Made by a program: the position numbers and the translations under genes. A model generated the notes under the pieces. That model made no database searches, had not been told where the DNA came from, and saw only the letters and a list, made by a program, of their open reading frames with translations. This document shows, piece after piece, positions 1-7,461 of a stretch of DNA of 30,830 bases (position 1 is its first letter; the number at the start of each line of letters is the position of its first letter). The DNA lies in the NCBI GenBank assembly GCA_036557785.1, contig DATBGZ010000053.1, forward strand, positions 1 to 30,830, given 5' to 3'. The DNA comes from DATBGZ01 sp036557785 (GTDB lineage Bacteria > Actinomycetota > Actinomycetes > Mycobacteriales > Micromonosporaceae).

Positions 1-1590
1 GGCGTCGTCGATGCCTGAGCCGCGAGCCTGGATCTCGGGGCCGGCCACCATCTTGCCCGAGCTGGCGTCGACCACGATCACCACCGAGATGAAGCCCTCG
101 TCGCCCAGGATGCGGCGGTCCTTCAGCTGGGATTCGGTGACCTCGCCGACGGTGAGGCCGTCCACGTAGACGTAGCCGCACGGAACCGCGCCGGCCACGC
201 TGGCCTGGCCGGCCACCAGGTCGACGACGATGCCGTCCTCGGCGATCACGATGTTGTTCTCCGGGACGCCGGTCAGGGCGGCGAGGTGAGCGTGCGCCCG
301 CAGATGCCGCCACTCGCCGTGCACCGGCATGAAGTTGCGCGGCTTGACGACGTTGAGCAGGAAGAGCAGCTCACCGGCGGGCGAGTGACCGGAGACGTGC
401 ACCTTCGCCACATCCTTGTGCACCACGAACGCACCCGCGCGGGAGAGCTGGTTGATGACCCGGTAGACCGAGGTCTCGTTGCCGGGCACCAGCGAGCTCG
501 CCAGCACCACGGTGTCGCCCGCACTGATGTTGACGTGTCGATGGTCGCCGACGGACATGCGACCCAGCGCGCTCATCGGCTCGCCCTGGGAGCCGGTCGA
601 CATGAAGACGATCTGCTGGGGCGGCAGCGCGGTCGCCTCATCCAGGCCCACGACCAGACCGGCAGGGATCCGCAGCAACCCCAGATCTCGGGCAATGCCC
701 ATGTTCCGTACCATCGATCGCCCGATGAACGCTACCTTGCGGTGATGGCCGTGCGCCGCGTCGAGCACCTGCTGGACCCGGTGTACATGCGAGGCGAACG
801 AGGCGACGATGACGCGTCCAGTCGCCTTGGCGAAGATCGACGTGAGCACCGGACCGATCTCCCGCTCTGGTGCCACGAACCCGGGGATCTCGGCGTTCGT
901 GGAGTCTGAGAGCAGCAGATCGACGCCGGCCCGACCCAGCCGCGCGAAGCCGGCCAGATCCGTGAGCCGGCCGTCCAGCGGGAGTTGGTCCATCTTGAAG
1001 TCACCGGTGTGCAGCACCACTCCGGCCGGCGTGCGCACCGCTACGGCCAGCGCGTCCGGGATCGAGTGGTTCACCGCGAAGAACTCGCACTCGAACGGTC
1101 CCAGGCGCTCGGTCTGGCCCTCGGTCACGGTCAGCGAGTAGGGCTCGATGCGCCGCTCCGCAAGCTTCGCCTCGACCAGGGCGAGCGTGAACTGCGAACC
1201 CACGAGTGGGATGTCGCGTTTGTGCTCGAGCAGATAGGGCACGGCACCGATGTGATCCTCGTGCCCGTGCGTAAGCACGATCGCCTGGATGTCGTTGAGA
1301 CGATCCAGGAGGTGGGAGAAGTCGGGCAGGATCAGGTCGACCCCGGGCTGCTCCACATCGGGGAACAACACTCCACAGTCGACGATCAGCAGCTTGCCGT
1401 CGTACTCGAAGAGCGTCATGTTCCGGCCGATCGCGCCCAACCCGCCGAGCGGGATCACCCGCAGCCCTCCGGGTGGCAGCGGTGGGACCTCGTCGGACTC
1501 CGAGCCTCCCCGTCCGCTGGAGGGCACCCTGTCCTCGCTGCGTGAGCTCCGCTGCGATGCTCCTGGCGGCGGCGCTCCGGCCTGGCTCAC
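1..1590 (-). CDS. rnj: Ribonuclease J, 3' end beyond the window
   Basis: Metallo-beta-lactamase/beta-CASP ribonuclease with endo- and 5'-exonuclease activity in mRNA decay and rRNA maturation. The frame stays open to the left edge; 530 codons are visible and roughly 25-35 C-terminal residues should be missing. After a Ser/Pro/Gly-rich extension of about 40 residues comes the usual core start (GGLRVIPLGGLGAIGRN). The zinc motif HGHEDH lies at about residues 108-113, followed by HTGDFKMD, SDSTNAE, a long beta-CASP region and VSGHSPAGEL. The GTG start at 1590 overlaps the dapA stop in a GTGA, with GGAG seven bases upstream inside dapA, so translation is probably coupled. dapA followed by rnj is a common actinobacterial order. 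The identification is very secure; the exact start within the low-complexity extension is less so. Confidence 0.95.
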   Translation of the reverse strand, partial: MSQAGAPPPGASQRSSRSEDRVPSSGRGGSESDEVPPLPPGGLRVIPLGGLGAIGRNMTLFEYDGKLLIVDCGVLFPDVEQPGVDLILPDFSHLLDRLNDIQAIVLTHGHEDHIGAVPYLLEHKRDIPLVGSQFTLALVEAKLAERRIEPYSLTVTEGQTERLGPFECEFFAVNHSIPDALAVAVRTPAGVVLHTGDFKMDQLPLDGRLTDLAGFARLGRAGVDLLLSDSTNAEIPGFVAPEREIGPVLTSIFAKATGRVIVASFASHVHRVQQVLDAAHGHHRKVAFIGRSMVRNMGIARDLGLLRIPAGLVVGLDEATALPPQQIVFMSTGSQGEPMSALGRMSVGDHRHVNISAGDTVVLASSLVPGNETSVYRVINQLSRAGAFVVHKDVAKVHVSGHSPAGELLFLLNVVKPRNFMPVHGEWRHLRAHAHLAALTGVPENNIVIAEDGIVVDLVAGQASVAGAVPCGYVYVDGLTVGEVTESQLKDRRILGDEGFISVVIVVDASSGKMVAGPEIQARGSGIDDA

Positions 1591-2495
1591 CGGGCGGCTC
1601 CGAGCTGCAGACCGGCGAGAGCGCAGTCGGCACGCAGCTGGTCCCGCTCGGCCTCGCTGGCGTCAACGAGCGGGGACCGGACGGGTCCGCTGGGCAGGCC
1701 CTGCTCCCGCAGCGCGGCCTTCGTGAGGATCACTCCCTGGGTGCGGAAGAAGCCGAGGAAGACCGGCAGGAGGTCCTGGTGCCGGCGCAGCGCGTCGGCG
1801 TGGTCGCCCGACTCGAAGGCCAGGATCATCTCCTTGGTCTGCCGGCCGAACAGGTGGGTCGGCACGCCCACGACCCCGACTGCCCCGACCGACAGGTACG
1901 GCAGGGTGTTCTTGTCGTCGCCGGAGTAGAAGACCAGGCCACTGTCCCGGGTCAGCCGCGACGTCTCGGCGATGTCGCCCTTGGCGTCCTTGACCGCCAC
2001 GATCCGCTCGTGCTCGCCGAGCCGCAGCAGGGTCTCGGTCGCGATCGGGGTCGCCGTGCGGCCGGGGATGTCGTAGAGCATCACCGGCAGTCCGGTCGCG
2101 TCGGCGATCGTGGTGAAGTGCCGGATCAGACCCGCCTGCGGAGGCTTGCTGTAGTAGGGCGTCACCGCGAGCAGCGCGTGTGCACCCGCCTTCTCCGCCG
2201 TGCGGGCGAGCTCGACGCTGTGATGGGTGTCGTAGGTCCCGACCCCGGCGATCACGTGGGCCCGGTCGCCGACCGCCTCGACGACCGCGCGGAGCAGGGT
2301 CTCCTTCTCGACGTCGGTGGTGGTCGGCGACTCGCCGGTGGTACCGCTGATCACGAGCGCGTCGTTGCTCTGCTCGTCCACCAGATAGGTGGCCAGGCGT
2401 GCCGCACCCTCGGCATCCAACGAACCGTCGGCGTGAAACGGGGTGACCATCGCGGTGATGAGCCGACCGAACGGCCGGCGCGCGTCAACAGCCAT
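1587..2495 (-). CDS. dapA: 4-hydroxy-tetrahydrodipicolinate synthase
   Basis: Condenses pyruvate with aspartate semialdehyde, the first committed step of the diaminopimelate/lysine pathway, in the cytoplasm. The 302-residue TIM barrel shows GTTGE (51-55), TPYYSKP (112-118), YDIPGRT with the catalytic-type Tyr141 and Arg146, and VAVKDAKGD with the Schiff-base Lys169. Length is normal for the family. The ATG at 2495 has no Shine-Dalgarno sequence (the AGGAGG nearby is on the other strand), but TAGGTT lies six bases before it, suggesting a leaderless message. Its stop overlaps the rnj start. dapB, which acts next in the pathway, lies about 4 kb upstream on the same strand and is not adjacent. 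Confidence 0.97.
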   Translation of the reverse strand: MAVDARRPFGRLITAMVTPFHADGSLDAEGAARLATYLVDEQSNDALVISGTTGESPTTTDVEKETLLRAVVEAVGDRAHVIAGVGTYDTHHSVELARTAEKAGAHALLAVTPYYSKPPQAGLIRHFTTIADATGLPVMLYDIPGRTATPIATETLLRLGEHERIVAVKDAKGDIAETSRLTRDSGLVFYSGDDKNTLPYLSVGAVGVVGVPTHLFGRQTKEMILAFESGDHADALRRHQDLLPVFLGFFRTQGVILTKAALREQGLPSGPVRSPLVDASEAERDQLRADCALAGLQLGAAR

Positions 2496-2501
2496 GCGAA
2501 C

Positions 2502-2507
2502 AACCTA
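2502..2507 (-). promoter_or_regulatory. Candidate -10 box of dapA (leaderless)
   Basis: On the minus strand TAGGTT fits TANNNT and ends six bases before the dapA ATG, so transcription would start at or next to the start codon. I see no convincing -35 hexamer. Inferred from pattern and from the lack of a Shine-Dalgarno sequence. Confidence 0.45.
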
Positions 2508-2537
2508 GGAGGTGCGGGGCGCTCGGGGCGCCGAGGG

Positions 2538-3086
2538 TCAGACGTAGAGAGACGTAAATGGCGCGACGGGAATGTTGCGCACCACCATGAACACGGCCCA
2601 CGCGCCGACGAACGCGCCGAGGCTCCGACCGCTCAGCTTCGGCATCGGCAGTTGCTTGCCGGTCATCTTCTTGACGCTCCAGGCGATGTAGGCCCACACC
2701 AGGAACGGGGCCGCGAACACGGCCATGGCGTGGTTACGCACCGCCTGGGGCAGGTTGCCATGGAGCAGGTAGTAGAACGCCCTCGTGCCACCGCATCCTG
2801 GGCAGTCCAGGCCCGTGGTCAGCTTCACGAGGCACCCCGGCGGATCCGACGCACCGGAGTCGGTGGGGTTGGTGATCCAGACGTACGCGGCGGCGGACGC
2901 GAAGCACGCGGCGATCGCGACCGGGCCCGACCACCGGGGTGCCCGTGCGCTGAGCCGGGACAACCAGCCAGCCGGCCGGCCACCCGGGACATACGCGGGT
3001 GCCGGGTAGCCGTAGCGGGGCTCGCCAGCGCGGCCGGCCTCGGCGATGAACGCGGAGTCACCGGGCACGTCAGTTGCGAAGGTCAC
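2538..3086 (-). CDS. DUF2752 family membrane protein
   Basis: Protein of 182 residues. After a Pro/Gly/Tyr-containing cytosolic N-terminus it has hydrophobic segments at about 55-71, 120-138 and 155-170. Between the first two lies the family signature CLVKLTTGLDCPGCGGTRA (85-103), followed by LLHGNLPQAVRNHAMA, which is the classic DUF2752 pattern. The family is widespread in actinobacteria and Bacteroidetes; its function is not known to me. The cysteines suggest metal or redox chemistry at the membrane, which is speculation. The start is GTG at 3086, overlapping the stop of the upstream glycosylase-like gene in a GTGA, so the two are translated together. About 40 bases separate its stop from the dapA start. 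Confidence 0.85.
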   Translation of the reverse strand: MTFATDVPGDSAFIAEAGRAGEPRYGYPAPAYVPGGRPAGWLSRLSARAPRWSGPVAIAACFASAAAYVWITNPTDSGASDPPGCLVKLTTGLDCPGCGGTRAFYYLLHGNLPQAVRNHAMAVFAAPFLVWAYIAWSVKKMTGKQLPMPKLSGRSLGAFVGAWAVFMVVRNIPVAPFTSLYV

Positions 3087-4312
3087 CCGACCACCGTAAC
3101 GCCTCGGCGCCCGGCCTGTGCGCTCGCGAGCACCGTGCCGAGGTCGCCCCTGCGCTGCGGCGCGACCGCGGACAGGCCGAGCCAGGCCGCCACCTCCGCC
3201 AGCACCGGCCGGAGGCGCTCCGCGATCTCCGGGACGTCCTGCCCCGGCTCGGCCCAGGCGCCGGGCACGAGGAGCACGCCGGCCCGTCGGTCTGCCTTGA
3301 GATCCACCCGGGCCACCAGCGTGTCACCGAGCAGGAACGGCAGCGCGTAGTACCCGTGTTGCCGCTCGTGCGGAACCGTGTAGATCCCGATCCGGTAGTG
3401 GAAGTCGAACAGCCGCTGCGTGCGGCCCCGCTCCCACACCAGCGGATCGAACGGGCTGACCAGCGCGGCGACGTCGACGCGCCTGGGCAGCCGGGCTCCG
3501 ACGTACAGGTACGCCCGGCGCCAGCCCGGCACCGTCACGGGCACCAGCGCTCCCTCCTCCACCAGCTCGCGCAGCGCCTGCGTGAACCGCGGGCCGGTCA
3601 GCCTGAAGTAGTCGCGCAGTTCGGGCTCGGCCGCGACGCCCAGAGCTCGCGCCGAGATCCGCACCAGCTCCCGGAACGCCTCGGCCTCGCCTGGCGTCGG
3701 TGCGTCCAGCACCGCCCGCGGGAGGACTCGCTCGGGCCTGTCGTAGACCCGGGCAAATGCGTTGGTCCGGCCGGCGACCGCCACCTCGCCGGTGCGGAAC
3801 AGCCATTCCAGCGCCGTCTTGACGTCGCTCCAGTTCCAGCCCCAGTCGACCTTCGCCGGCCGTGGCAGGTCGCCCTCGATCTCGGCGGACGTCACGGGCC
3901 CGCGCGCCGCCACCTCGTCGCGGACCCAGGCGACGAGGTCGGGAGACTCCCGGACGATGCGTCGGATCCCGGTCCACACGTTGCGCTCCGCCTCTGCCAT
4001 GCGCCAGCGCAGCAGGGGATGCATCTCGACCGGCGTGAGGGCCGCGACGTGGCTCCAGTACTCGAACAGCAGCCGAGGTCGGGCATAGGAGGCGGTGTCG
4101 AGCAGATCGGTGGAGTAGGGGCCGAGGCGACTGAGCACGGGCAGGTAGTGAGCTCGTGCCAACACGTTGACCGAGTCGATCTGCAGGAGCCCGGTGCGGT
4201 CGAGCACCCGTCGCAGGTGACGGCGGGTCGTCGCACCCTCGGGCCGAGGGTCCAGAAAGCCCTGCGCCGCCAGTGCGATCCGTCTCGCCTGTGCCGTCGA
4301 CAACTGGTCCAT
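3083..4312 (-). CDS. YcaQ/AlkZ-like DNA glycosylase, winged-helix HTH_42 family
   Basis: 409 residues, normal length for the HTH_42 family. E. coli YcaQ (AlkX) and Streptomyces sahachiroi AlkZ belong to this family and excise alkylated bases, including those in interstrand crosslinks. The catalytic signature appears as Gln44-Ile45-Asp46 (LLQIDSVNVLARAHYLPV), a QxD form as in the YcaQ-like branch; the AlkZ branch has QxQ. EYWSHVAALTP and a C-terminal SPFDPLVWERGRTQRLFDF segment also match. It likely removes bulky alkyl adducts; the natural substrate cannot be read from sequence. No biosynthetic cluster is visible nearby, so a housekeeping repair role is more likely than self-resistance. The ATG has no Shine-Dalgarno sequence but a TAGCCT box eight bases upstream. 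It ends in a GTGA overlap with the DUF2752 gene. Confidence 0.88.
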   Translation of the reverse strand: MDQLSTAQARRIALAAQGFLDPRPEGATTRRHLRRVLDRTGLLQIDSVNVLARAHYLPVLSRLGPYSTDLLDTASYARPRLLFEYWSHVAALTPVEMHPLLRWRMAEAERNVWTGIRRIVRESPDLVAWVRDEVAARGPVTSAEIEGDLPRPAKVDWGWNWSDVKTALEWLFRTGEVAVAGRTNAFARVYDRPERVLPRAVLDAPTPGEAEAFRELVRISARALGVAAEPELRDYFRLTGPRFTQALRELVEEGALVPVTVPGWRRAYLYVGARLPRRVDVAALVSPFDPLVWERGRTQRLFDFHYRIGIYTVPHERQHGYYALPFLLGDTLVARVDLKADRRAGVLLVPGAWAEPGQDVPEIAERLRPVLAEVAAWLGLSAVAPQRRGDLGTVLASAQAGRRGVTVVG

Positions 4313-4320
4313 CGTCGCGC

Positions 4321-4326
4321 AGGCTA
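4321..4326 (-). promoter_or_regulatory. Candidate -10 box of the YcaQ-like gene (leaderless)
   Basis: TAGCCT on the minus strand, eight bases before the ATG at 4312, where no Shine-Dalgarno sequence is present. The spacing allows transcription to begin at or just before the start codon. Confidence 0.45.
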
Positions 4327-4345
4327 GCCGGACGGTCTGACATCC

Positions 4346-4364
4346 CCGGGGCGGCCCGCCCCGG
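4346..4364 (-). terminator. GC hairpin after the GT87 gene
   Basis: CCGGGGCG, a three-base loop and CGCCCCGG form a perfect 8-bp stem between the GT87 stop and the YcaQ-like start. There is no T run, which is usual in high-GC actinobacteria. It probably ends the GT87 transcript. A tandem 11-base repeat (CGGCCTAGTCC on the plus strand, about 4371-4392) overlaps the GT87 stop codon. Confidence 0.5.
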
Positions 4365-4384
4365 CGGCGCGGCCTAGTCCCGGC

Positions 4385-5806
4385 CTAGTCCGCCGGCCCG
4401 GAGCGGCTCTCGGAGCCGATGCTGACCCGCTCGTCGCGCAGCAGGCTCACCATCGCGTGATCGAGGTCGGGCGCATGGCCGGCGACGGCGGGCACGGGCT
4501 GTGCGGCACCGGGTGTGGCCGGCCGTACGGGTTGCGGGCCCGCCGCGACCGAAACCGGGACGGTCGCCACCGGCACGCCGAAGAGCAGGGCGAGGCTGAC
4601 CCATACGTAGGCGTTGCTGGCGAACCACACCAGTGGGTTGGTCCAGGCGTCGTCGAAGGCCCAGACGACACGACTGCTGAACACCACGAAGCAGACCAGC
4701 AGCAGCGACCAGAGCCAGGCCCTACGCCGGGGCGCGGCGGCGGACGCCGATCGGTCGAGCACCCGGTCGAGGAGCAGCAGCAGTGCCGGCATGACCCAGA
4801 CCATGTGGTGCACCCAGGTGATCGGGCTGACCAGGCACGTGACGATGCCGGTCAGCGCGAAGCCCGCCCGGTCGTCCCCGGAGGCGGCGATACGTCGCAC
4901 CCGCAGGGCCCAGACCACGAGCACCGCCACGACCGCGACCGCCCACAGCACGATGCTCGGGTTGTGCGGGCTCAACCTCGCCACCGCGCCGTTGAGCGAC
5001 TGGTTGGAGATGTAGTCGAGCTCGCCCACCCGATCGGTGTTCCACAACGCGTCGGTCCAGAAGACCCGGGAGGCGTCCGGGGCCAGCGCGGCGCCGACCA
5101 GACTCACACCGACTGCGGCCGAGCTCGCGGTCAGCGCGGCGCGCCACCGCTTCGTCACCAGCAGGTAGAGCACGAAGACGCCCGGCGTGAGCTTGAATGC
5201 GGTGGCGAGCCCGATGCCCACGCCGGCGAAGCGGCTGTCGCGCCGGATCAGGAACAGCAGGTCGAAGCCGACCATGGCGACCAGGTACATGTTGACCTGG
5301 CCGAAGAGGAAGGTCTCGCGGAGCGGATCGAAGACGATCGCGCAGGCACAGACCACGCCCACCGCGTACCAGGGCGTCCAGCCGTACCCGCGGGCGATCG
5401 GGTCGACGAACCAGTAGACGACCATCACCGTGACGACCCCGATCGCCAGGCAGCTCGCGATCACCGTGAGCGGCCAGTTGACCAGGGCCAGCGGCAACAT
5501 GACCAGGGCCGCGAAGGGGGTATAGGTGAAGCCGTAGGTGCTGTCCGGTGAGACGAAGTCGTAGATCGACCCGCCGCCGACCCAGTAGTGGATCGCGCCC
5601 CAGTAGACGCGCAGGTCGAAGAAGTTGCGCCACGCGGCGAGGGCGAAGCTGATGCCCGCCGCGACGAGCACGAACGCGGTGAGCTCGAGGACCCGGTGTG
5701 AGGTCCGTCGGGGACCGGTGCCTGCCGCGGACCGCAGCGCGCTGAGCCAGCCGATGAGACCGGCCCCGGACCACGCCCGGATGTCCCGAGGGGCAGGCTC
5801 AGGCAC
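4385..5806 (-). CDS. GT87 (DUF2029) polyprenyl-phosphate-dependent glycosyltransferase
   Basis: Integral membrane protein of about 473 residues with ten or so hydrophobic helices, matching the GT-C fold family GT87, which includes mycobacterial PimE. Such enzymes transfer a mannose-like sugar from a polyprenyl phosphate donor on the outer face of the membrane. The first outer loop has NFFDLRVYWGAIHYW, where Asp64 (in this numbering) sits where PimE has its catalytic Asp. GQVNMYL, ATAFKLTPG, NQSLNGAVAR and PITWVHHMVW follow, all typical of the family. The frame opens further upstream, but the GTG at 5806 has GGAGG eight bases before it; an ATG at 5866 would interlock with the divergent acetyltransferase ATG. 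The C-terminal 60 residues are Pro/Ala-rich and probably cytosolic. Acceptor unknown. Confidence 0.85.
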   Translation of the reverse strand: MPEPAPRDIRAWSGAGLIGWLSALRSAAGTGPRRTSHRVLELTAFVLVAAGISFALAAWRNFFDLRVYWGAIHYWVGGGSIYDFVSPDSTYGFTYTPFAALVMLPLALVNWPLTVIASCLAIGVVTVMVVYWFVDPIARGYGWTPWYAVGVVCACAIVFDPLRETFLFGQVNMYLVAMVGFDLLFLIRRDSRFAGVGIGLATAFKLTPGVFVLYLLVTKRWRAALTASSAAVGVSLVGAALAPDASRVFWTDALWNTDRVGELDYISNQSLNGAVARLSPHNPSIVLWAVAVVAVLVVWALRVRRIAASGDDRAGFALTGIVTCLVSPITWVHHMVWVMPALLLLLDRVLDRSASAAAPRRRAWLWSLLLVCFVVFSSRVVWAFDDAWTNPLVWFASNAYVWVSLALLFGVPVATVPVSVAAGPQPVRPATPGAAQPVPAVAGHAPDLDHAMVSLLRDERVSIGSESRSGPAD

Positions 5807-5850
5807 GACCCAGTCCTCCGATCCCTCGACCGGGGCCCGTCGCGACCCCG

Positions 5851-5856
5851 TACGCT
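5851..5856 (+). promoter_or_regulatory. Candidate -10 box of the GNAT gene (leaderless)
   Basis: TACGCT ends eight bases before the ATG at 5865 in the 58-base gap between divergent genes. No Shine-Dalgarno sequence precedes the ATG. The same hexamer precedes the gene at 25808. Confidence 0.45.
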
Positions 5857-5864
5857 CTGCGAGC

Positions 5865-6425
5865 ATGGCGCTGGCCTTCGTCCGCCCCGCGCGCCCGGAC
5901 GACGCGGCGGAGATCGGGCGTATCCAGTTGGCCACCTGGCGGCACGCCTACCACAGACTGCTCCCGCGCTCGGTTCTCGAGGGCGTGGACCAAGCGTGGT
6001 TGGCGCATCGCTGGCGGACCTCCATCGAGGCCCCACCGTCACCGCGACACCGGGTGCTTGTCGCGGTGGAACAGGCGGAGCTAGCGTACCTGGTTGGGTT
6101 TGCCGCGTCTGGTGAAATCGATGAGACAGCACTGGCTCCAGACGAGAATCCGTCCGATTTGATTCGGCCAGATATCGCCTCGGTCACAGATCTGTTGGTA
6201 GAACCGCGATGGTCGCGTCGAGGTCACGGCAGCCGGCTGCTGGCCTCGTGCGTCGACCACTGGCGGGGCGACGGCTTCACCACGGCCCTGGCCTGGGCGT
6301 TTGCGGCCGACACCGGATATCAGCGGTTCCTCGGCTCGGCCGGGTGGCAGCTCGATGGCGCCGCCCGGGCTCTCGAGATGGACGGCGAACTCGTCGACCA
6401 GGTGCGGCTGCACGCCGCGCTGTGA
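5865..6425 (+). CDS. GNAT family N-acetyltransferase
   Basis: 186-residue single-domain GNAT protein that would transfer an acetyl group from acetyl-CoA to an unknown amine. The N-terminus VRPARPDDAAEIGRIQLATW is the usual beta1-alpha1 region. The acetyl-CoA pyrophosphate loop is seen in VTDLLVEPRWSRRGHGSRLL (108-127, R-R-G-H-G-S), and a late AADTGYQRFLGSAGWQ (147-162) matches motif B. A stretch around 6110-6190 is clearly less GC-rich than its surroundings and encodes EIDETALAPDENPSDLIRPDI, an insertion-like loop before the core. It diverges from the GT87 gene. The start is chosen because translation from the upstream in-frame ATG would run through the GT87 5' end. The substrate cannot be inferred. 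Confidence 0.88.
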   Translation: MALAFVRPARPDDAAEIGRIQLATWRHAYHRLLPRSVLEGVDQAWLAHRWRTSIEAPPSPRHRVLVAVEQAELAYLVGFAASGEIDETALAPDENPSDLIRPDIASVTDLLVEPRWSRRGHGSRLLASCVDHWRGDGFTTALAWAFAADTGYQRFLGSAGWQLDGAARALEMDGELVDQVRLHAAL

Positions 6426-6445
6426 CATCCGTCGCAGCCGCGCCC

Positions 6446-6468
6446 GCCCGGGCGCGCCGCACCCGGGC
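6446..6468 (+). terminator. Hairpin after the GNAT gene
   Basis: GCCCGGG and CCCGGGC form a perfect 7-bp stem around a nine-base loop, 20 bases past the acetyltransferase stop and just beyond the end of the opposing sigma remnant. It could end transcripts from either side. No T run. Confidence 0.4.
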
Positions 6469-6482
6469 AGTCGGCGGTCGGG

Positions 6483-6578
6483 TCAGGCATCAGTGGCCAA
6501 TTCCCGATCGCCGGTGAGCACGGCGGCGTATCGCACCAGCGCGGGCAGACGCTGCGTGACGAACTCGTCGAAGTTCAT
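6483..6578 (-). pseudogene. Truncated SigE-family sigma factor, N-terminal 31 codons only
   Basis: A GAGGA Shine-Dalgarno sequence about seven bases upstream leads into ATG and a 31-residue product: MNFDEFVTQRLPAL, then VRYAAVLTGDRELATDA, then TGA. This matches the start of SigE-family ECF-like sigma factors of actinomycetes (typically a FEEFV start, an RLPAL...RFA run and a VLTGD...AEDVVQ run) and stops just where region 2 should continue. The 58 bases beyond the stop hold no sigma-like coding in any frame before the acetyltransferase gene, so the rest of the gene has been deleted and not merely frameshifted. A short functional peptide is possible but less likely. The identification rests on my recall of the family N-terminus. 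Confidence 0.65.
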
Positions 6579-6672
6579 CGGAGATCCTCGGTCCGGGCCG
6601 TTCAGTGTCCCCCTACACACGCGCGCGGTGACGGATCTGCTGTGCCGCCCGACGGCCGAGGTTCTGGAGGGC

Positions 6673-7437
6673 TCAGTCCTCCAGCAGCGGACCGAGGCCG
6701 ATGGTCAGGCCCGGGCGCTGCGTGACCGCCCGGATCGCCATCAGCACGCCGGGCATGAACGACGCCCGGTCGAACGAGTCGTGGCGGATGGTCAGCGTCT
6801 CCCCCGCCGTGCCGAAGAGGACCTCCTGGTGGGCGACGAGGCCCGCCGAGCGTACGGAGTGGATGTGAATGCCCTCGACTGCGGTGCCGCGCGCGCCGGC
6901 CATCTCCTCCTTGGTCGCGTCCGGGACCGCGCCGAGACCCGCCTCGGCCCGGGCCGCCGCGATCACCTCGGCCGTACGCTGCGCGGTGCCGCTGGGCGCG
7001 TCCACCTTGTTCGGGTGGTGCAGCTCGATGATCTCCACGGACGAGAAGTGCCGGGCGGCGCGCGCCGCGAACTCCATCATGAGCACCGCGCCGATGGCGA
7101 AGTTCGGCACCACGATCACCCCGAGGGACGGGTGATGGGCCAGCCACGAACGGATCCGGTCGTACCGGGCCTCCGTGAAGCCACTCGTGCCGATCACGAC
7201 GTTGATGCCCTGGTCGATGGCCCAGTGGATGTGGTCCATCACGACGTCCGGACTGGTGAAGTCGACGACCACGTCGGCACCGGCGTCCGACACATTGAAC
7301 AGCCAGTCGCCCTGGTCGACCATCGCCACGAGTTCGAGATCCTCGGCGGCGTCGACCGCCTTACATACCTCAGTGCCCATGCGACCCCGCGCGCCAATCA
7401 CACCGACCCGCAGGGGCTCGTCAGACTGCGTGTTCAC
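6673..7437 (-). CDS. dapB: 4-hydroxy-tetrahydrodipicolinate reductase
   Basis: NAD(P)H-dependent reductase acting after DapA in diaminopimelate synthesis. The Rossmann start VGVIGARGRMG, DFTSPD, IGTSGF, the active-site ELHHPNKVDAPSGTA (His-His and Lys) and the C-terminal PGVLMAIRAV complete the family pattern; about 254 residues is a normal length. The GTG at 7437 is chosen over an ATG 18 bases upstream because TATTTT lies six bases before it (leaderless pattern); neither start has a good Shine-Dalgarno sequence. The M16 peptidase ends 24 bases upstream on the same strand, so read-through from that gene is also possible. Confidence 0.95.
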   Translation of the reverse strand: MNTQSDEPLRVGVIGARGRMGTEVCKAVDAAEDLELVAMVDQGDWLFNVSDAGADVVVDFTSPDVVMDHIHWAIDQGINVVIGTSGFTEARYDRIRSWLAHHPSLGVIVVPNFAIGAVLMMEFAARAARHFSSVEIIELHHPNKVDAPSGTAQRTAEVIAAARAEAGLGAVPDATKEEMAGARGTAVEGIHIHSVRSAGLVAHQEVLFGTAGETLTIRHDSFDRASFMPGVLMAIRAVTQRPGLTIGLGPLLED

Positions 7438-7443
7438 CCGACC

Positions 7444-7449
7444 AAAATA
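7444..7449 (-). promoter_or_regulatory. Candidate -10 box of dapB (leaderless)
   Basis: TATTTT on the minus strand, an unusually AT-rich hexamer here, ends six bases before the GTG at 7437. This decides the dapB start and gives dapB a promoter of its own behind the M16 gene. The -35 region is weak. Confidence 0.5.
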
Positions 7450-7461
7450 CGGCATCGACTG

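Noticed and set aside
1473..3350. Long plus-strand open frames opposite dapA/rnj (625 codons) and others of this kind
   Set aside because: They lie opposite well-recognised minus-strand genes, have no familiar sequence, and are the expected effect of high-GC codon bias.
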